This document shows, one piece after another, positions 11,133-25,000 of a DNA stretch of 64,000 nucleotides. The stretch is from Archilochus colubris (lineage: Eukaryota; Chordata; Aves; Apodiformes; Trochilidae), in the NCBI GenBank assembly GCA_023079485.1, contig CM041097.1:19389158-19453157 (forward strand), given 5' to 3'. Each line of letters opens with the position of its first letter. The first letter of the stretch is position 1. The notes beneath the pieces are model-generated. The model did not search any database and had not been told where the DNA came from. It was given only the letters and a program-made list of their open reading frames with translations. The translations under genes and the position numbers were made by a program.

Positions 11133-14100
11133 GAGAGCAAAAGCAAACCTCCTAACACAAGTGCTGTGTGTTAGGAGAAGATTTGGAAAGGTTTTACCTA
11201 TTCACATGTCCTTGCTAAGGGAGAAAACAAACAGTGCATTTTTCTGGCATGGTAAATGTTTAGCTTTGTTTTTCGTGGTGTCATGGTGATGACTTCGAGT
11301 CTGTATTAGCACTGCAGAGTAGAGATGTTAAGGGATTGAAGGATCAGATGTGTTTGGTAAAGAAATTATGAAAATAAATGACAGCGACCCAATTTATGAA
11401 ACAATCCTCTGGTATAAAATAATTCCCTAATTTGTAATTGTGTGATTAACTCGCCAAGAACAAAATCAATCATGTCAGAATCATCAAAATAATTGCTGCA
11501 AGTTTTGCAGCAGTGCCTGGCACGCTGTGCACCCACACTTAACCCTCTGCTCAACTCCACACGTGCTAAAATCTGGGATGCAAGTTCAGAGGGCACAGGC
11601 TCAGTTGTTTGATAATAACTGAATCACAATAAGAAGAATAACAGCAACAACAAAAGCAACAAAATCCCTAGGCTATAATTGAGGAAATTGTGTCTGGCAG
11701 GTAAGAAATTACCTCTGGGCTCTGAAGGGGAAAGGCTATGGGCAGGTTTGCTGAGGGGTTTCCACATGGCAAGGTGCTGGTGGCTTGGGGCTGGTGCTGG
11801 GGACCTGCAAAGTCCTGGGGCAGCTGAGGCACTGGTGTGATGCTGCTCAGGCTGCTTTTCTGTGTCACAGACTCTGGGAAATGAAAATAAATAAGCAAAA
11901 TGAAGCATTTAATCATTAGAAACTTTCTTCTTAGGGAAAGAGCACAATGAAAGAGCTAACTGGACTTGCACTGCTTGGCTTTGGTTCAAATCTGGTAGTG
12001 CTGTCATCCTGCAAACCATTCAGTAGAAAGGCAGATGGTTCCAAGTGCAGTTTGGAGCTGTCAGAGAGCAGTGGGTGCCTGGGTGCAGGTGAGCCCCAAG
12101 CCATTGCTTGGCAGCTGCAGAGACAGAAGCAGAACTGGGATGGAAGGCAGGGAAACGAGAGCCCCTGGGGTCAGGATGTGCCGCAGCCCCATCAGGAGGT
12201 GGTGGGTTCACATCCTCCCTGCTGGAGGAAGAAGTCTTGCATCTCATCCTGCCCAGCAGCAGGAGCTGGACTGGTGGTTCAGGAAATGAGCTGAGAACTA
12301 TTTTATTAGCCAGGAAAAAAACCTCAGCAGCCAGCAACAACCCTTATTCATTCAGAGTTATTGATTTAACTGAAGGCCGTGGAAACTTGTTTCATGAGTA
12401 GCTCTGGCAGGGTTCCAGGTGGAGGCCAGCTTTGCCAAGGTAATTTTTTTATTAAAAAAGAGCTTCCATTGAGCAGCAGAAATATCCAAAGCTTTGTAGA
12501 AGATGTGAAACCAGAGTCCTGCCTTTATTTTGAGATGAATGCAGCAGCTCGGGAGCTGCCGCTGCTCACTTGAGGGGTCGACAGATTCAGCAAAAGTGAT
12601 GATGGAAACAGATCTCCAGAACTTGTAAAATTGTGAATCTGTCTGATCCCCCTGTCCTCAGGCACTTACACACTCTGTTTTATTTGTACCATCCCCATTT
12701 CAGTGTGAAAAGGTCCAGTGTAAATGGATTTAAGCTTTTTTTTATTTACATTACTTGAGAGCAAGCCCTGTCTGTAGAAGGGATCCACCACCTCTGGAAA
12801 GCTTTGCTCACCCCAGAGGGACTCGTCCATGTTTCAAATATAAGTAAAAATAATTCTAAAATCAAGGAAATCTACTCTGTAGTTAGTAGAATTTCTAAAA
12901 ACACAGTTAATCCTAAAAAGCTTTTCTATTTGATATTTCAGAGAGATGAGTTAATAATTCATAATTTAATGTATCTGATTAATTTTGCCTCTTTTTTCTC
13001 AGAATGTCTTCAAAGCACATAACAATTATCTCAAATGTACTTATTCAAAGTGACTCAGTGACCTCTCTTTCTAGATCACTTATTCCTGATTCCATTTTTC
13101 ATCATTGCTGAGTTACTATTGGTTATTGTTCATCATTTCTCTTTGCTAATAGAGGAATGGCAAATCCACTTTAGAAAAAAAAACCAAACCAAACCCTGTG
13201 GAAGGAATGTCTATTGGAAATGCAGTTACAATTTCTTTCTCCATAATTTAGTTTAAAAATGTATATTTAGTGACCTGAAAATATCCATCCATAGGTGGCA
13301 TGGGCTGCATGGCAAACATACTCATGGGGGGAGATACTGGAGGTGAATTAATTTTGATGCTTCCAGGAATGTTTGAAGCAAGTGTTAAATAAACAGTTGT
13401 CCAAATTCATAGAAGACTGTGTGCTAGGAATCTCCAAAGAACCTTCCAGAGCCAAGTGACCTGGTTTATTCTGTGCTGTGTCTGTCTCTATTGGTGTATT
13501 ATTCCCATTTATTGGGGTAATACAACTTCTTTAAGTTGGCTTTTACACTTTTTTGACGTTTCTCTAGAATTTTCATTCCAAGGACACTTCTGTCATTCCT
13601 GATGTCCCAGGGCTGGGGACAGCACCGTGCCAACTTCCAAGCCCTGGGGGTGCACTCAGACATGATGAACTGATTCCCTGCTCCTTTGTCCAGCTGCTCC
13701 TCCATGCTTTTTCAGGGGACATTTATAGTGCTGGACTGCACTTAGTCAGGAACCTGAGCCCATTTCAAGGATCATTCAGACACTTCAGGGTCTTGCTTGG
13801 CTTTCCATCAGCTCCCAAGCTGGACTGGAAGCCCATGAGGAATCAGGTGATGAAGAAAATCCCTTTTTCTGGGGGAATTTAACCCTTTGTCCTGGGCTGG
13901 GATGAGGGAGCACACAGAAGGGGTTCAGCAGCAGAGCAGATGGTTGTATTGGCCTTATTCAAGGTCAGAGACCCAGGAGCTCAAGTGTAGGATAAACCAC
14001 CCTGTTTGGGAGGTGTAAATTCAGGGCAGGGTCCCTGGACACCTTTCCTTAGTGCCTTGGAACCGTGGTGCTCCAGCTGAGCAGGACACAGTGTTCTTCT

Positions 14101-17100
14101 GAGAAAAACAAGTGCTGAAGTCATGCTGGCCTGGGAATTGATGGGACATTTGAATCCAAGTGATGATCTAACCATGCAAATTGTATAAAGATAATGAACC
14201 TGTGCTAGCAGATGCAATGCCCTTAATATCAAGAATTTGATTTGCATAATATATTGCTAAGTGCATACGTTTATTAAAATAAAGTGCAGGAGAAGGACAA
14301 TGCAATTACACCAGGGCAGAGCTGGCCAGAAGTCTAACAGTGCCTGTGTCTCATTGGAGGGAGATTTTCCCTTTTATTTCAGTATGCTATTTATTTTACA
14401 ATTAAAAAAATATATTAAAAAAACCCTCTAGTAGTCAAGTTGATGGCCTTAATTTGATGGCTTCATTGAAACTAAGGATTTTATTTGCCTGTTATCTTTC
14501 TTCCCTTCTTACTAGCAGTCTGGGATGGTCATTTGTGGCATCCATGCTTGTCTACCAATTCAGTTTGATAATGAATTTTCCACAAATTAATTTTTTTCAC
14601 TAAACCAGCATCTCTAAACACAAACACTTATTTTGTGTGGGCTAGGAATCAAAGCCTAGTAATGTTCTTGAGTTGATTTTGTGGAAATAAAAGTACTTTT
14701 AACTTTTTTTTTTTTCATTAGAGGCTGCACTGAGTGATTGCAGAGAAAGAAAACAGGGAGCAGCCTGAATTGCAAGGTACAGCTCCTAATGCCTTGGTTT
14801 AGGCTATTGACTCCCCCTAATGTATTTCCAGATGTCACTGAATTTTATTGCATTAGATCTATTGATAGCCTGAGGTGGCTTTTCTCCTGGTTATTCATAG
14901 TCACATTTCAATAACCTTTTTCTAAAGCAAGCCTTGTTTTTTCCAGCTGAAGCAACTAAAAGGTATCAGCATCAAATCTGATAAGTGGATACCCCATGGT
15001 TAAGAAAATTACATAGGCTTAATACCTAAGGCAAGTGAGATGCAATCTCAGCAGAAGAATCTAAAGGAAAGGAGAAGGATTATCATTGAAGGAAAAAGGG
15101 GTATTAACACTTTTCTTGGAGATGGAATGGCAGGGAACTGTTTTCAGCATTTTCATATAATTTTGGAGGTTTAAAAACCCGTGCTGGATGACTTTTGGTG
15201 TAGATTCTAGGAGGATGGTTGTTTAAATAAATTAATAAAAGTCAAACGTGGTCATGCAGCTTTACCAGACAATATGGACAGTGGAAGTACTCACATTTCT
15301 ATTGATTCAGACATGAATTTCAAGCGTGGTTTCCATATGTATGCATCTCTTTCTCCAAGGCACCCTTCTACTGCCACATCATTGGGCTATGGATGGGATG
15401 TGCAGTGCCTTGTGCTGGGCTGGGGATCTGTTTGAGATGTCCCAACACCCACAGGTGTCCCCATGGCCCTGGTGAGCAGAGCCAGGGTGCAGACTGTCCC
15501 CAAGGGCTGCAGGGCTGCTGGCAAGGAGATGAAAAGGTAATTTTCAAGTTAATTTTCAGCTTCTGATTGAGGCTGAGCAGGAGAAACAGTGCCATCTGCT
15601 GAGCTGGGGCCTGGGGCTGGCACCAGGAGAAATGCCACAGCTCCTGCTACCTACAGGGTTTTGAATGTTAACCCTCTGATCAGCTCGTGTGGAGGTGTGA
15701 ATATGGCACCTCCTGGCTCTGCATGGTGTTAGGGGAGATAAGAAACCCAGTGAGGGATCATAAACCTATTTTTGTATAAAAGCCTACTGCAGGAATCTTG
15801 TGTGATTGGATCTTCCATTGAAGGACTTTTTATTATTATTTACATTTATTTTAGGCAGTCATCTTTAGGAAATACTGTTCTCAAAAGGCAATGGTAGCAA
15901 AGGCTCTCTAATGTTAACCAAGAAACAAATTTTCTGTTGACTTTGAGGGATTTTAGAAGTTACAAATTATAAAGCCAAAGAGAACTTCCATTTAGAAGAC
16001 TTCTGACAGGCAGAAAATAAAAAAAAAGAAAAGTGGAGAGACTGTTTCCAAAGACACTTATTCCAACTCATTGGTATAAACCTGAGCAGAGGTTGTGTAT
16101 GGGTATGGCAGTCAAACATGCCCACTCACAGGAAACCAAAATAGGTATTTTCTCTGAGTCTGACTGTGTGGCTTTAAATACTCAGTCTTAAAGCTGGGGA
16201 AGGGCTTCTGCAGACAACAAGCTGCAAGAAATTGGAGCAGCCCACATAGCTCCCATCTGCTTGTGAGCAGAGTCTGCACCAGACATTGGTGATAACAAAA
16301 GATGTTTAGCTGGGGGTGATCAGTGAGTTTATTTTGGTCCAGTTTAGGCTGAAGCTGTCAGTCTAATATGGATGAATATAGAATAACTATGGATGGATTG
16401 GAGGATTTAGAAATAGTAAAATCTTGGCTTGCAAAAAGTAAATTTTGTTTTGCAGGTTTATTTTTTTCACCTAAAGAAATTACTTGTGAGACCTTCCCAC
16501 TCTTCACTTGTAGGAGAGCCAGAGTTAAGTGGGATAGAAGGATTTAAAGTAGATGGTGTAGATTTAAAGGAATAATTAAAATGATCCTGCTGTGAACTTC
16601 CTATTGCTCTTTGGAGGGTGTGGAGTGCCTGGCTTTTTGTTGCAAAGTTTTCTCATTTGACAAGTGACTCAGCCCATCCCTTCAGGTACTGTTATGGGCA
16701 AGGTCAAAAGCATCAAGTGTGCAGGTAGTTTGGAATTGGCTGTCTGCAGAAACCAGCAGGGAATTCAATCTATTACCTGCACTTGGATGCACTAAACCAA
16801 CACTCCATGAAGCCATCGGAGCAGAGAAAAAGCTTCCTGAGCTCTCCCCAGTTGTTGCTGCAGGTGTGCTCTGCACCTGTCAGAGCAGGCATTCCTCACT
16901 TGATGAGCTTAAATGTTCCTTGGGAATTTTTTTTTCTATTAATAAAGCATAATTTTGACATTCAGAGACTTCATGTGACATTAGGGAAGGTATATTTAAA
17001 GACAATCTCAATATAAAAAGGTTATTCTGATAATCAGTGATGTTCTTGGAAACCAGGGATAATTCTAGCAAGCAAAACTACCCTGAAATCTGTGACTCTC

Positions 17101-17856
17101 TTCTTCCCATGAATTATATTCTTACTGTGTCTGTGGGAGCAGGGAAAGACAGCCATGGACATCTTGAAGCCCAGAGCTGGAAGGTGGTTGGAATTCATGT
17201 TTGAAAGTAGAAGTTGATTTCACTGTTAGCAGAAAATGATTACTGCACCCAAGTTAAAAGCAAGAGAATTCCCCTTTTGGAGGGAAGGGCAGTGAGGAAA
17301 GCCAAGGCACAACTGCTCTGATCTAAAGCAGTTGGTAACCATTGATTTTGACTTGTGTGAAAAGCAGCCTGCTTGTGGTTTGCTTCTGCTCTTGACCTTC
17401 AGTCTGAGGAGGGGTCTGGGCTGATTCCTCTGGCTGATTCCTGTGCACAGAGCACAGCCTGGCCCTGCCTCTGAGCCCTGAGTGTCCCCAGCCAGGGACA
17501 GCAACAAGAACTGGAGTGCCAGTGGCCACTCCTGTGCCCCTCCATCCAACCATACCCTGAGTGCTTGAGTGCTGAGACAGTATGAAATCTGTTTGGTACA
17601 GGTGTCTCTTCTTTTAGCACTGCATGACTGCAGATGAGGAGTTTGGGGTCCATGGAGGAGTTGGTCACAATAATTTTATTGCTGTTTCTTCTCAGCTGAG
17701 GCAGCAAAGCTGTTTTAAATTATGCAGTTAAGCAATGGTGAATTTTATATTTATGTTTAGAAGACAAATTTGTTTATTATAGTGACAAAATTTTGATCCT
17801 GTTCACTGGATCAAATTGAATTTTTTTTTTCTGTTTTGTCCCTTCTCTAAGAATGG

Positions 17857-17876
17857 CAGGGCTCAGGAGAGCCCTG
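17857..17876. repeat. Perfect hairpin, 8-bp stem and 4-nt loop
   Basis: CAGGGCTC and GAGCCCTG are exact reverse complements around AGGA. It is GC-rich and stable, and a T-tract lies about 25 bases upstream. No transcript is evident. Confidence 0.75.
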
Positions 17877-18080
17877 TTTTCTGTTCCCACTTTGCCCAGC
17901 ATATGTAGTTCATGGCTGCAGTGCATCCATCCTGTGCAAACAGGAGGAATAATTGAGCTATTTCAAATGTACACAAAACCCTGAAGCTTCATTTCCTCCC
18001 ATCAGTTACTCAGCTAAGACAAAGATGGGGACCTGTCCAGGGATTGTGTTTTGGGTTTTTGTGCTTTACTTCTGCTGGTC

Positions 18081-18159
18081 CAATGACTAAAACCAAAATT
18101 ACTGATTCCCTCAAGTGTCCACTGACTAAAGACAAAACTACTGATTCCCTCAAGTGTCC
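18081..18159. repeat. Two-copy tandem duplication, 39-40 bp unit
   Basis: 18081-18120 and 18121-18159 are head-to-tail copies. The last 20 bases of each unit (CTGATTCCCTCAAGTGTCC) are essentially identical, while the first half (TGACTAAAACCAAAATTA versus TGACTAAAGACAAAACTA) differs at a few positions. This is a local duplication of intermediate age. Confidence 0.9.
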
Positions 18160-21100
18160 CATCATTGGTAGTTTTTATCCATCATGTTTAAATCCTTGCT
18201 GCATCTTTGAATTCTTTTAGATACAAAACACCAAGGGCCAGGGCCAGCACCAGGCGGGTGACAGAGGTGACACAGTTCTCCCTTTGGCTTCACAAGTAAT
18301 CTGGTTTCTTGGTGGTGTTGTCTGAATTCACACAGGGATTCAGATGAGTTAATAAAGCTGTTGGGAATGATGTGCAGGGTTGGATTAGGTGCTGAGCTGG
18401 GTAAGGTTGCACAGGTTCTGCTCCTTCTGTCACTCAGTGCAGACTCAGGGACTCTGGGACCCATGGTCAGATGAGTAGCACTGGTCAGGAAAAGCTCTAG
18501 AGAAGCAATGTTCCATGAAGCTTTCTCAGCCCTCTAAGGGGTTAATTCTCATTGTCTTTTGCATAACCATAGATCTCTGCTAACTCTGAGCTAGCCACTA
18601 ACACTCACATGAAAACTCTGCAGACACAGGTTGTGGGTTTTTTCCCCCAAGTCTCTGAGAAGTCACTTGACAACCTGTGAAGTGGAAGAAGAGCTCTGGT
18701 GTAGCTGGGAAGTAGGTGGTGTCTGAGGGTAAGTGTATTTGGAGAAAAGCTGTGAAAATTCACAGCAAAAGCAGCTCAGAGATACCTGAAATATGCTACA
18801 TTTAAGCTCCTTCTTGGTATAGACAAGCTGCTAATCCTGGGGATAGCAAAGGGTTTTCAAAAACAGAGTCAAGAGGCTTAGGTCTGGGTCTGAGAATGGA
18901 GCAAGGTTAAGGTCAACCTAAGCCTATAAGGTGGATGTGCCTTCTTTTCATCTCCAAGTAATGTACCTGGTAGATCTGTATGTCCCCTGGCTCTCTTGTC
19001 ACCAGGCTTAAAGTGCTGGGGCTTCCATAGGAAACCTGCCTGGAGAGGGGAATTTCAGCTTTGGCACAGGTGGTCGCAGGTGAAGGAAATGGGACTCAAA
19101 ATCTGTCACATATTGTTGGCTGTAAACAGAACATCCAGGCTAGGACAACTGAAAAATAGCTATATTGTATTTTATATCAAAATGCTCTTCTAAGCAATGT
19201 CTGTAAGTGGTACAGTGGGTGATTTCATGCTTTATTGTTTCTCAATCTGTTCAGTTTAGAGGGGAAAAGGTATTTTTTCATTCTCCTAGCTGCTAGCTTG
19301 GCCAGCACTGGGTGAGCTCTAAAAGCCAAGCTGTGATCTTTCAGGCTTCTCCATTTCCAGCAGTAATAAAGCATCTGCAGGACAAATTCTTCTTGCAGTT
19401 ACAAGTCTGGGTCCTCCATCTTCCAGGATTTCACAGGCAAAAGTGAGCAGGGAACAGCAGCCCCTTCTGCAAATCAGCAGTACAGGAACTGGAAAAGCAT
19501 CCCTTTGACTTGGGCAGAGGAGGCACAAGTGAGAGGAAAGTGACAATGGAATTGTGGAAACATGACAATGGAGAAAGTTTTTCCAAGAGTGAGACTGGCA
19601 GAACTGTGGGATGTGATGTCAAGGAGGTGGTGACAGCTCTGTTGCTTGGATATTTTCTGTGAAAGGGCAGGAAGATGATGTAATTCATCATAGCTGGAGG
19701 TAATGCAGGCATTCTGGGGAACAGTGACATGAAAGAGGGCCAGAGAGTTACAGCATCTTGAAGTCTACTAGGATTTTTTAAAGTAGGACAACTCTTTGTT
19801 TCCCCTTATTTGATGTTTTCTTTCCAGAACCAGATCCTCCAACATTTCTGTGACTCATCCAAAGAGCAGGACAATAAGAAGTCTTCAGCCCAGCATTTCT
19901 GATGGCTGCTGGCATTTGCCTGCCTGGGCTTTCCATGCTGAGCACATCTGGGAGGTTGTGCCTGTAGTTGCCTGCCCTAATTAGTGTTCATCCACTGGTT
20001 TTCAAAAACTGAAGCAGGAAGAGAGGCCAAGTTTTGCTTTTTAGGATCCACAGGAACCTTTCCTTGGGTTCAGCTTTCAGAGCAGACCCTTGGGCCCATC
20101 ACCTCTGGCTCTTTCAGACTCCCCTTCCCTGCTTTGGGCCATCCTGTCCCTCCTGGATGTCTCCTCCTGCATCCTCACTCCCAAACACTGCTGCCCTGCA
20201 GCTGCTGCTGGGTTTGAGAGCATTGCTTTCAAATATTCTGTTTGCTGTATATCCCTTTTGCACACTTTTTTTCTGTAGTTTTGCCCTCCCCTCACGTGGC
20301 TCCTGCCCATTAAAGCTGCATGGAGGTCTCCAACATCTTCAGACACTTGAGGATTAAGGACTGTTGACCTGCTGATCTCTGTCTTGCTCTTGTCTGGCTG
20401 TTTCTTCCCAGTGTAAAAGCTTCTCTAAAACACACTCGTGCAGTTGAGAAGGTTTCCATCCACCCTGACCCCCCCCTCCCCCTTTGTCATAAGTCTTGCT
20501 GTATGACTGCAAATCAGCACTGTGATGAGTTTCCTGGGAAAATGATTTGCAAATGGAGAAAACAAGCTGGCGTTTTTTTTATCTATTTATTTATTTCAAC
20601 TCCATAAGAACTGAAATGCTCAAATGCTCTCAGTGCTCCATTGCCACACAGCCAAGTGCAGACACGGGCACCAGGCTCTCCTGCCTGGGAAACCAAGGGC
20701 TGCTCTGCCTGGTTGGGAGTCCAGCAGGAGATTTTATTTCCCTTTAGCCACTGGAGGGAAAAACTCAGAAATGAAAGAGGTGTGTGAGCCACTAGGAAGG
20801 ATTTTTGCACAGTGACTTCTCTATGGGTGAAAGAGGGGCTCGTGTTTTCGACTACACCAATGGGACTGATTTCACCAGATTTAAATGTGGGTGGGGATGG
20901 AGATTCAGGAGTTGTTGTGACTACTGGAACAGTTACCTGAATCAGAAAAACTACATGGCTTCACCTGCTGGTTCAACTGACTTCACCAGCTAAATTCTGT
21001 AATCCTTACTCCAAACTCATGGCCATCTAGGAAAAACAGCAGGCACAACAGCTCTGCAGTCCCTTGCTTTTCCACATCTAACCCTTGCTGTGACTCAGAG

Positions 21101-21469
21101 TCACCCTTCTTGGGAACCTCTCCAACCAGGTGGCACGAGCAAGCTCAGCAGAGGACAGAGGGGTAATGCAGGATACAGTGAGAGTGTCTGCAGGGATTTG
21201 TGCCTGCAGGGCTGGAAGGAGGAGAGGAGGCAGCGTCAGGCAGGCAAGGAGAGGAACTCGAAGCAAAGACTCACTGCAGAGGTAGGATGGGTCAGGGCTT
21301 TTCTGAAAGCGATGCTGTCTCCTTTCATCCTACTTTGGTCCCTAAAGTATGAACCCAAAACACAGAGGGTCAGCTGGTGGCATGCAATTTTGGAAGCCTC
21401 CTTGACTCAGGAGATCTTTCACTTTCATCTTGTCTCTCATCAGTGGTGTACTTCGCCAATTAAAAGACC
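18160..21469. other. Non-coding, no gene seen
   Basis: No exon or repeat family recognised. A CCCCCCCTCCCCC pyrimidine run lies near 20470 and a T-rich ATTT-repeat patch at 20573-20597. Confidence 0.55.
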
Positions 21470-22030
21470 CCAAGCAATTAAACTGTCTATAATTATCCAT
21501 GGTATCACGTTGGCTTGCTGGGCATTAGCCAGACAGCACATTTAACAATCACTTACACTTCAAATACCCTAATCAGCAATTATCTAAAATGCATAACCTT
21601 AACAATTAGCAACTCGGGGTCTTGTTTGCTTGAAAAAGTGAGCAAAAGCAACTCCCTAGCACCGAGCCTTCCCCTTCCTACACGGCTGCAGCGGACGTGG
21701 GAGGCAGCATAAATCCTAACTGGGATATTAGTGCATTAACATCAGCTTCAATTGAAGTGGCTTTTAGGAATGATGGAAACAACTGACTGTCACAATATTG
21801 TATGAATTGAGTGCGGGCACCAGCTCTGGTAATAGATAGTTTGGGATTCACAGATATAAAGGCACAATAAATAATATAAAAGGGACAAACCATTCATCTT
21901 CACGTTGCCACGTTGAGACTTGCTGACTTGCATTAGCTTTTCTTTGGCGTGCAGCTTTGTCTTTTTACAAATTATTTTTTCTATTATGACACGAAACATT
22001 TGCAGATTGGAAAAATACACTGCTTAGGTG
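21470..22030. promoter_or_regulatory. CpG-retaining, homeodomain-site-rich block
   Basis: The block is AT-rich with repeated CAATTA, ATAATTA and AACAATTAG cores, yet it keeps many CpGs (ATCACGTTGG, AACTCGGGG, GCAGCGGACGTGG, AGTGCGGGC, CTTCACGTTGCCACGTTG, TTGGCGTGC, GACACGAAAC). CpG normally decays in unselected vertebrate intronic DNA, so this argues for selection or lack of germline methylation. CACGTTG is repeated twice in tandem near 21902-21914. An enhancer or conserved element is the likely explanation. Confidence 0.4.
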
Positions 22031-25000
22031 GAATGATGAAGCAGTTATTCTAACAGCTCGGTATTTCCTGATAATCTCAGAAATGTTATTTGTTCAAGTC
22101 TTAATGGAAGAAAAATATAGGGAGCATGAAAAAAAAAAAAAGCTTTGCCAGGCATCCCTATTCTGCCCTTGATAACTGTGATCTATTTGGTAAGTCATCA
22201 AAGATGTAAGAGAGAATAAATCTACCATGACTGCTGTCTTTATATAGTCTAAAATAACACATAAGGTAATTTTATTCTTTTTCTAAACATAAGTACTATT
22301 TTGTGAATCTTCAAACATTTTTTTTTATTCCTACAGTATATCCTTTTAGTTGATAGCTCTCATCTTTTATGGGAGAAGCTGCTGAAGCTGAGTAGTTAAA
22401 GTTTTTCTCGACTTCTCTTATTTACTGGAAGCAACCTGGATGTATCATAAAAGAATAAGGATTGCACTTGAAATGTTTTGCTGTGTACATTCTCCTAGTA
22501 AGTAATTCCTTAATGGAATATACAACAAAAGAAAACATTCTGGAACAAGTATCTGGCCTTGAATTATGTTCATTATTTAGCATCCTTGCCAGCACCCAGC
22601 TGAAGTGGTAGATGTGCATCTTCAAAAAGCAAGTGCTGGTTTATCTGTAGTGTTGTCCAACCCCCTTCTGTCTCCTGTGTCTTTCTAAATAATATTTTAC
22701 ATCTAATATTACCATTAAAATATGAGTGTTGTTCTGCCTCCTGCAAGCACCTCATCCTCTTTTTTGCATCCTTTACAATTCCCCATCTTTTACAGGCTGG
22801 GGCAGAATGCAATGAGCCATCAGCTCCAACAGCCAGGACAGCAATTCCCGGGGGGGGGGAGCATAGGAAAAAAAAAATACAGGTGAATAAATTACTGTAA
22901 TTAAAAACTTGTTTTAATTTTACTTTTTGAATTTTTGAAAGGATTTTCTATGCAGTTTGGTGCTGTACAGAAATGCCCTAGGCACAGAGGTGAATCCCCA
23001 AGGAGTTGCTCTCGGGTGTTTGCAGGGTGTGAAGTTTCTTACGGGGGAGGGCTCAGCCGTGAGGAGAGGGATGAGGCAGCACATCCAGGGTGCAGATGCT
23101 GCAACTCTCCAGCAAAGGACTCCCAAGCCATGCAGCACCCAGGGGGCTGTCCCAGCTCCTCTTGGGTCGAGCTTCTCTCCCAGTCAGCAGCTCCTTCCTT
23201 CAGCCCTCATGCTCTGCCAGCAGAAGCAGCTGGGGCTTTACACCCTCTTACAAAAGAAGGAGTTTAAAACACTGCTTGATCGCCGTGCTTTGTTCATCAG
23301 CTTCTAACACTTTCTTTTGAACCATTTGGTGCAGCTTTTTTCTTTTCTGATTTCCCCTCTGACAGTGTCCTCTCACACAGCAGCCATCAGTTCCTGTTCT
23401 GCTGCTCCATCTCAGACATAAGGAATGATTTCATGATGCTGCATACATGCTCTCTGCTCACTGAGCCTCTGCTTGCTTTATTGCAATGAATTCTCCTGGA
23501 AAGGAATCATTGAGACATGATAGGATTTGAAGTTACAACTCTTCCTGTCTTTGATAGCCTGCCTCCAAGGGAATACATCCCAACAGGGATAAACAAAACC
23601 AGAAGGGATTGTGTTGACTAATTACCACCCCCATTTAGAAACAAACATCAGGCACAGGGCACCACAGTGAAGTCAACACAAAGAACAATAAAAAAAATAT
23701 ATAATTGTGGAGGAAATGAAAACACAACAGAACTTAAAGGCAATTAAAATCCTTCTTCCCATTTTATTACTGAATAAATACTTGGGGATATTTTCATTTG
23801 CTTCACTTTTTGTTTGCTTGTGGGGTCTGCTTGTTAATGTGACTGGGGTGTATGAGAACTGCTTAATTAACCTGTTTTTGTGGGCATCTTGCAGTTTCTA
23901 TGAAATATGTATGCTGACAGCTCTGTAACAATAGAGAAAAATCGAAATGACAGTTTGGTAAGCATTGGTCAATTAAAATATGTTCAAGAAATGCAGATTT
24001 TGAATTATTGGACCAGGCTTCTCTGCAAATTGGAATTCAGTTCAGTTAATTTAATTCCTTGGTTCTATGGCAATTTACATAAAGTTATAATAAAAAGCCC
24101 AGTTATCTCCTCAAAAGCTGCAGTTTTGGAATATTAAAAATGAAATAATATAATTTTTATTTTATCGTCACTGAGTGCAGAAATACCAAATTGACACACA
24201 AACAAAATTGAAACGTATTCTGCTCTCATTTACAAAGAATTTGGTGTGCAATAATCCCTGGCAACATTGTGTGAATATCACAGGGCTGCTGTGGAAGCTG
24301 CCTGTGGTCCATGTGTCTGTCCCTTTGGGGGAGGTTAGCGCTGGTCCTTTCCTGGATCTCACCTGTGGATGCCTTTGATTTACTCCAGTATATATGTATA
24401 TATTGCATTAAGTAAATGTGGCTTTTGTTGAAGCCCTGGAAGTTATTTCCTTGAAACTCTGCTGGTGCCTGGGCACCCTTGGAGGGAGTGGGTGTGCAGA
24501 GCCTGGGTTTGTACCTTGGGGCATCCTCTGGATCCTTCCTTCAGAAATCTGCAGCTGGCTTTTCTTTAGCCATTTCTCCCCATCTGCTTGCTGTCTGTGT
24601 TTCTGTGCATTCTGTGCAAGTGTGTACATTTAATGACTGCATTTGCAACTGGCTGTTGTGTTCCTGGGGCTGGGCTGAGAAGATTTAAGCACAAACTTTA
24701 CTGATTTAAAAAGACCGGGGGGAAAGGATCTGTTTGCCTAAATGTAAATATGGAGATTAAATATTTGTTATGATGACCCTATGAATTAGTGGGTTTGATG
24801 CTCAAATAAAACATGCATAAAGCAATAAACCTTCAGTATACATAGGAGAAAAATACATCTCTGTGGCTGCCCTTGCTGCAATAAAATCCTGCAGCCTGTG
24901 CTGGTGTTTTCTATCCATGGCTGTAAAGGAAAGACTTCAGGAAGGGTCTGATCTGCTCCCTAAGGTTGAACCTGCTGAGGCTGGGGAGGTTTTCATCGAG

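Larger units (their letters stand above)
10941..18080. other. Non-coding, no gene seen
   Basis: Apart from the small tandem repeat at 11113 and the hairpin at 17857, I see only low-complexity patches: AAC/AAG-rich 11625-11665, A-tracts near 13171 and 14402, T-tracts near 14707 and 17820. The open frames are short and overlap on both strands. Confidence 0.55.
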
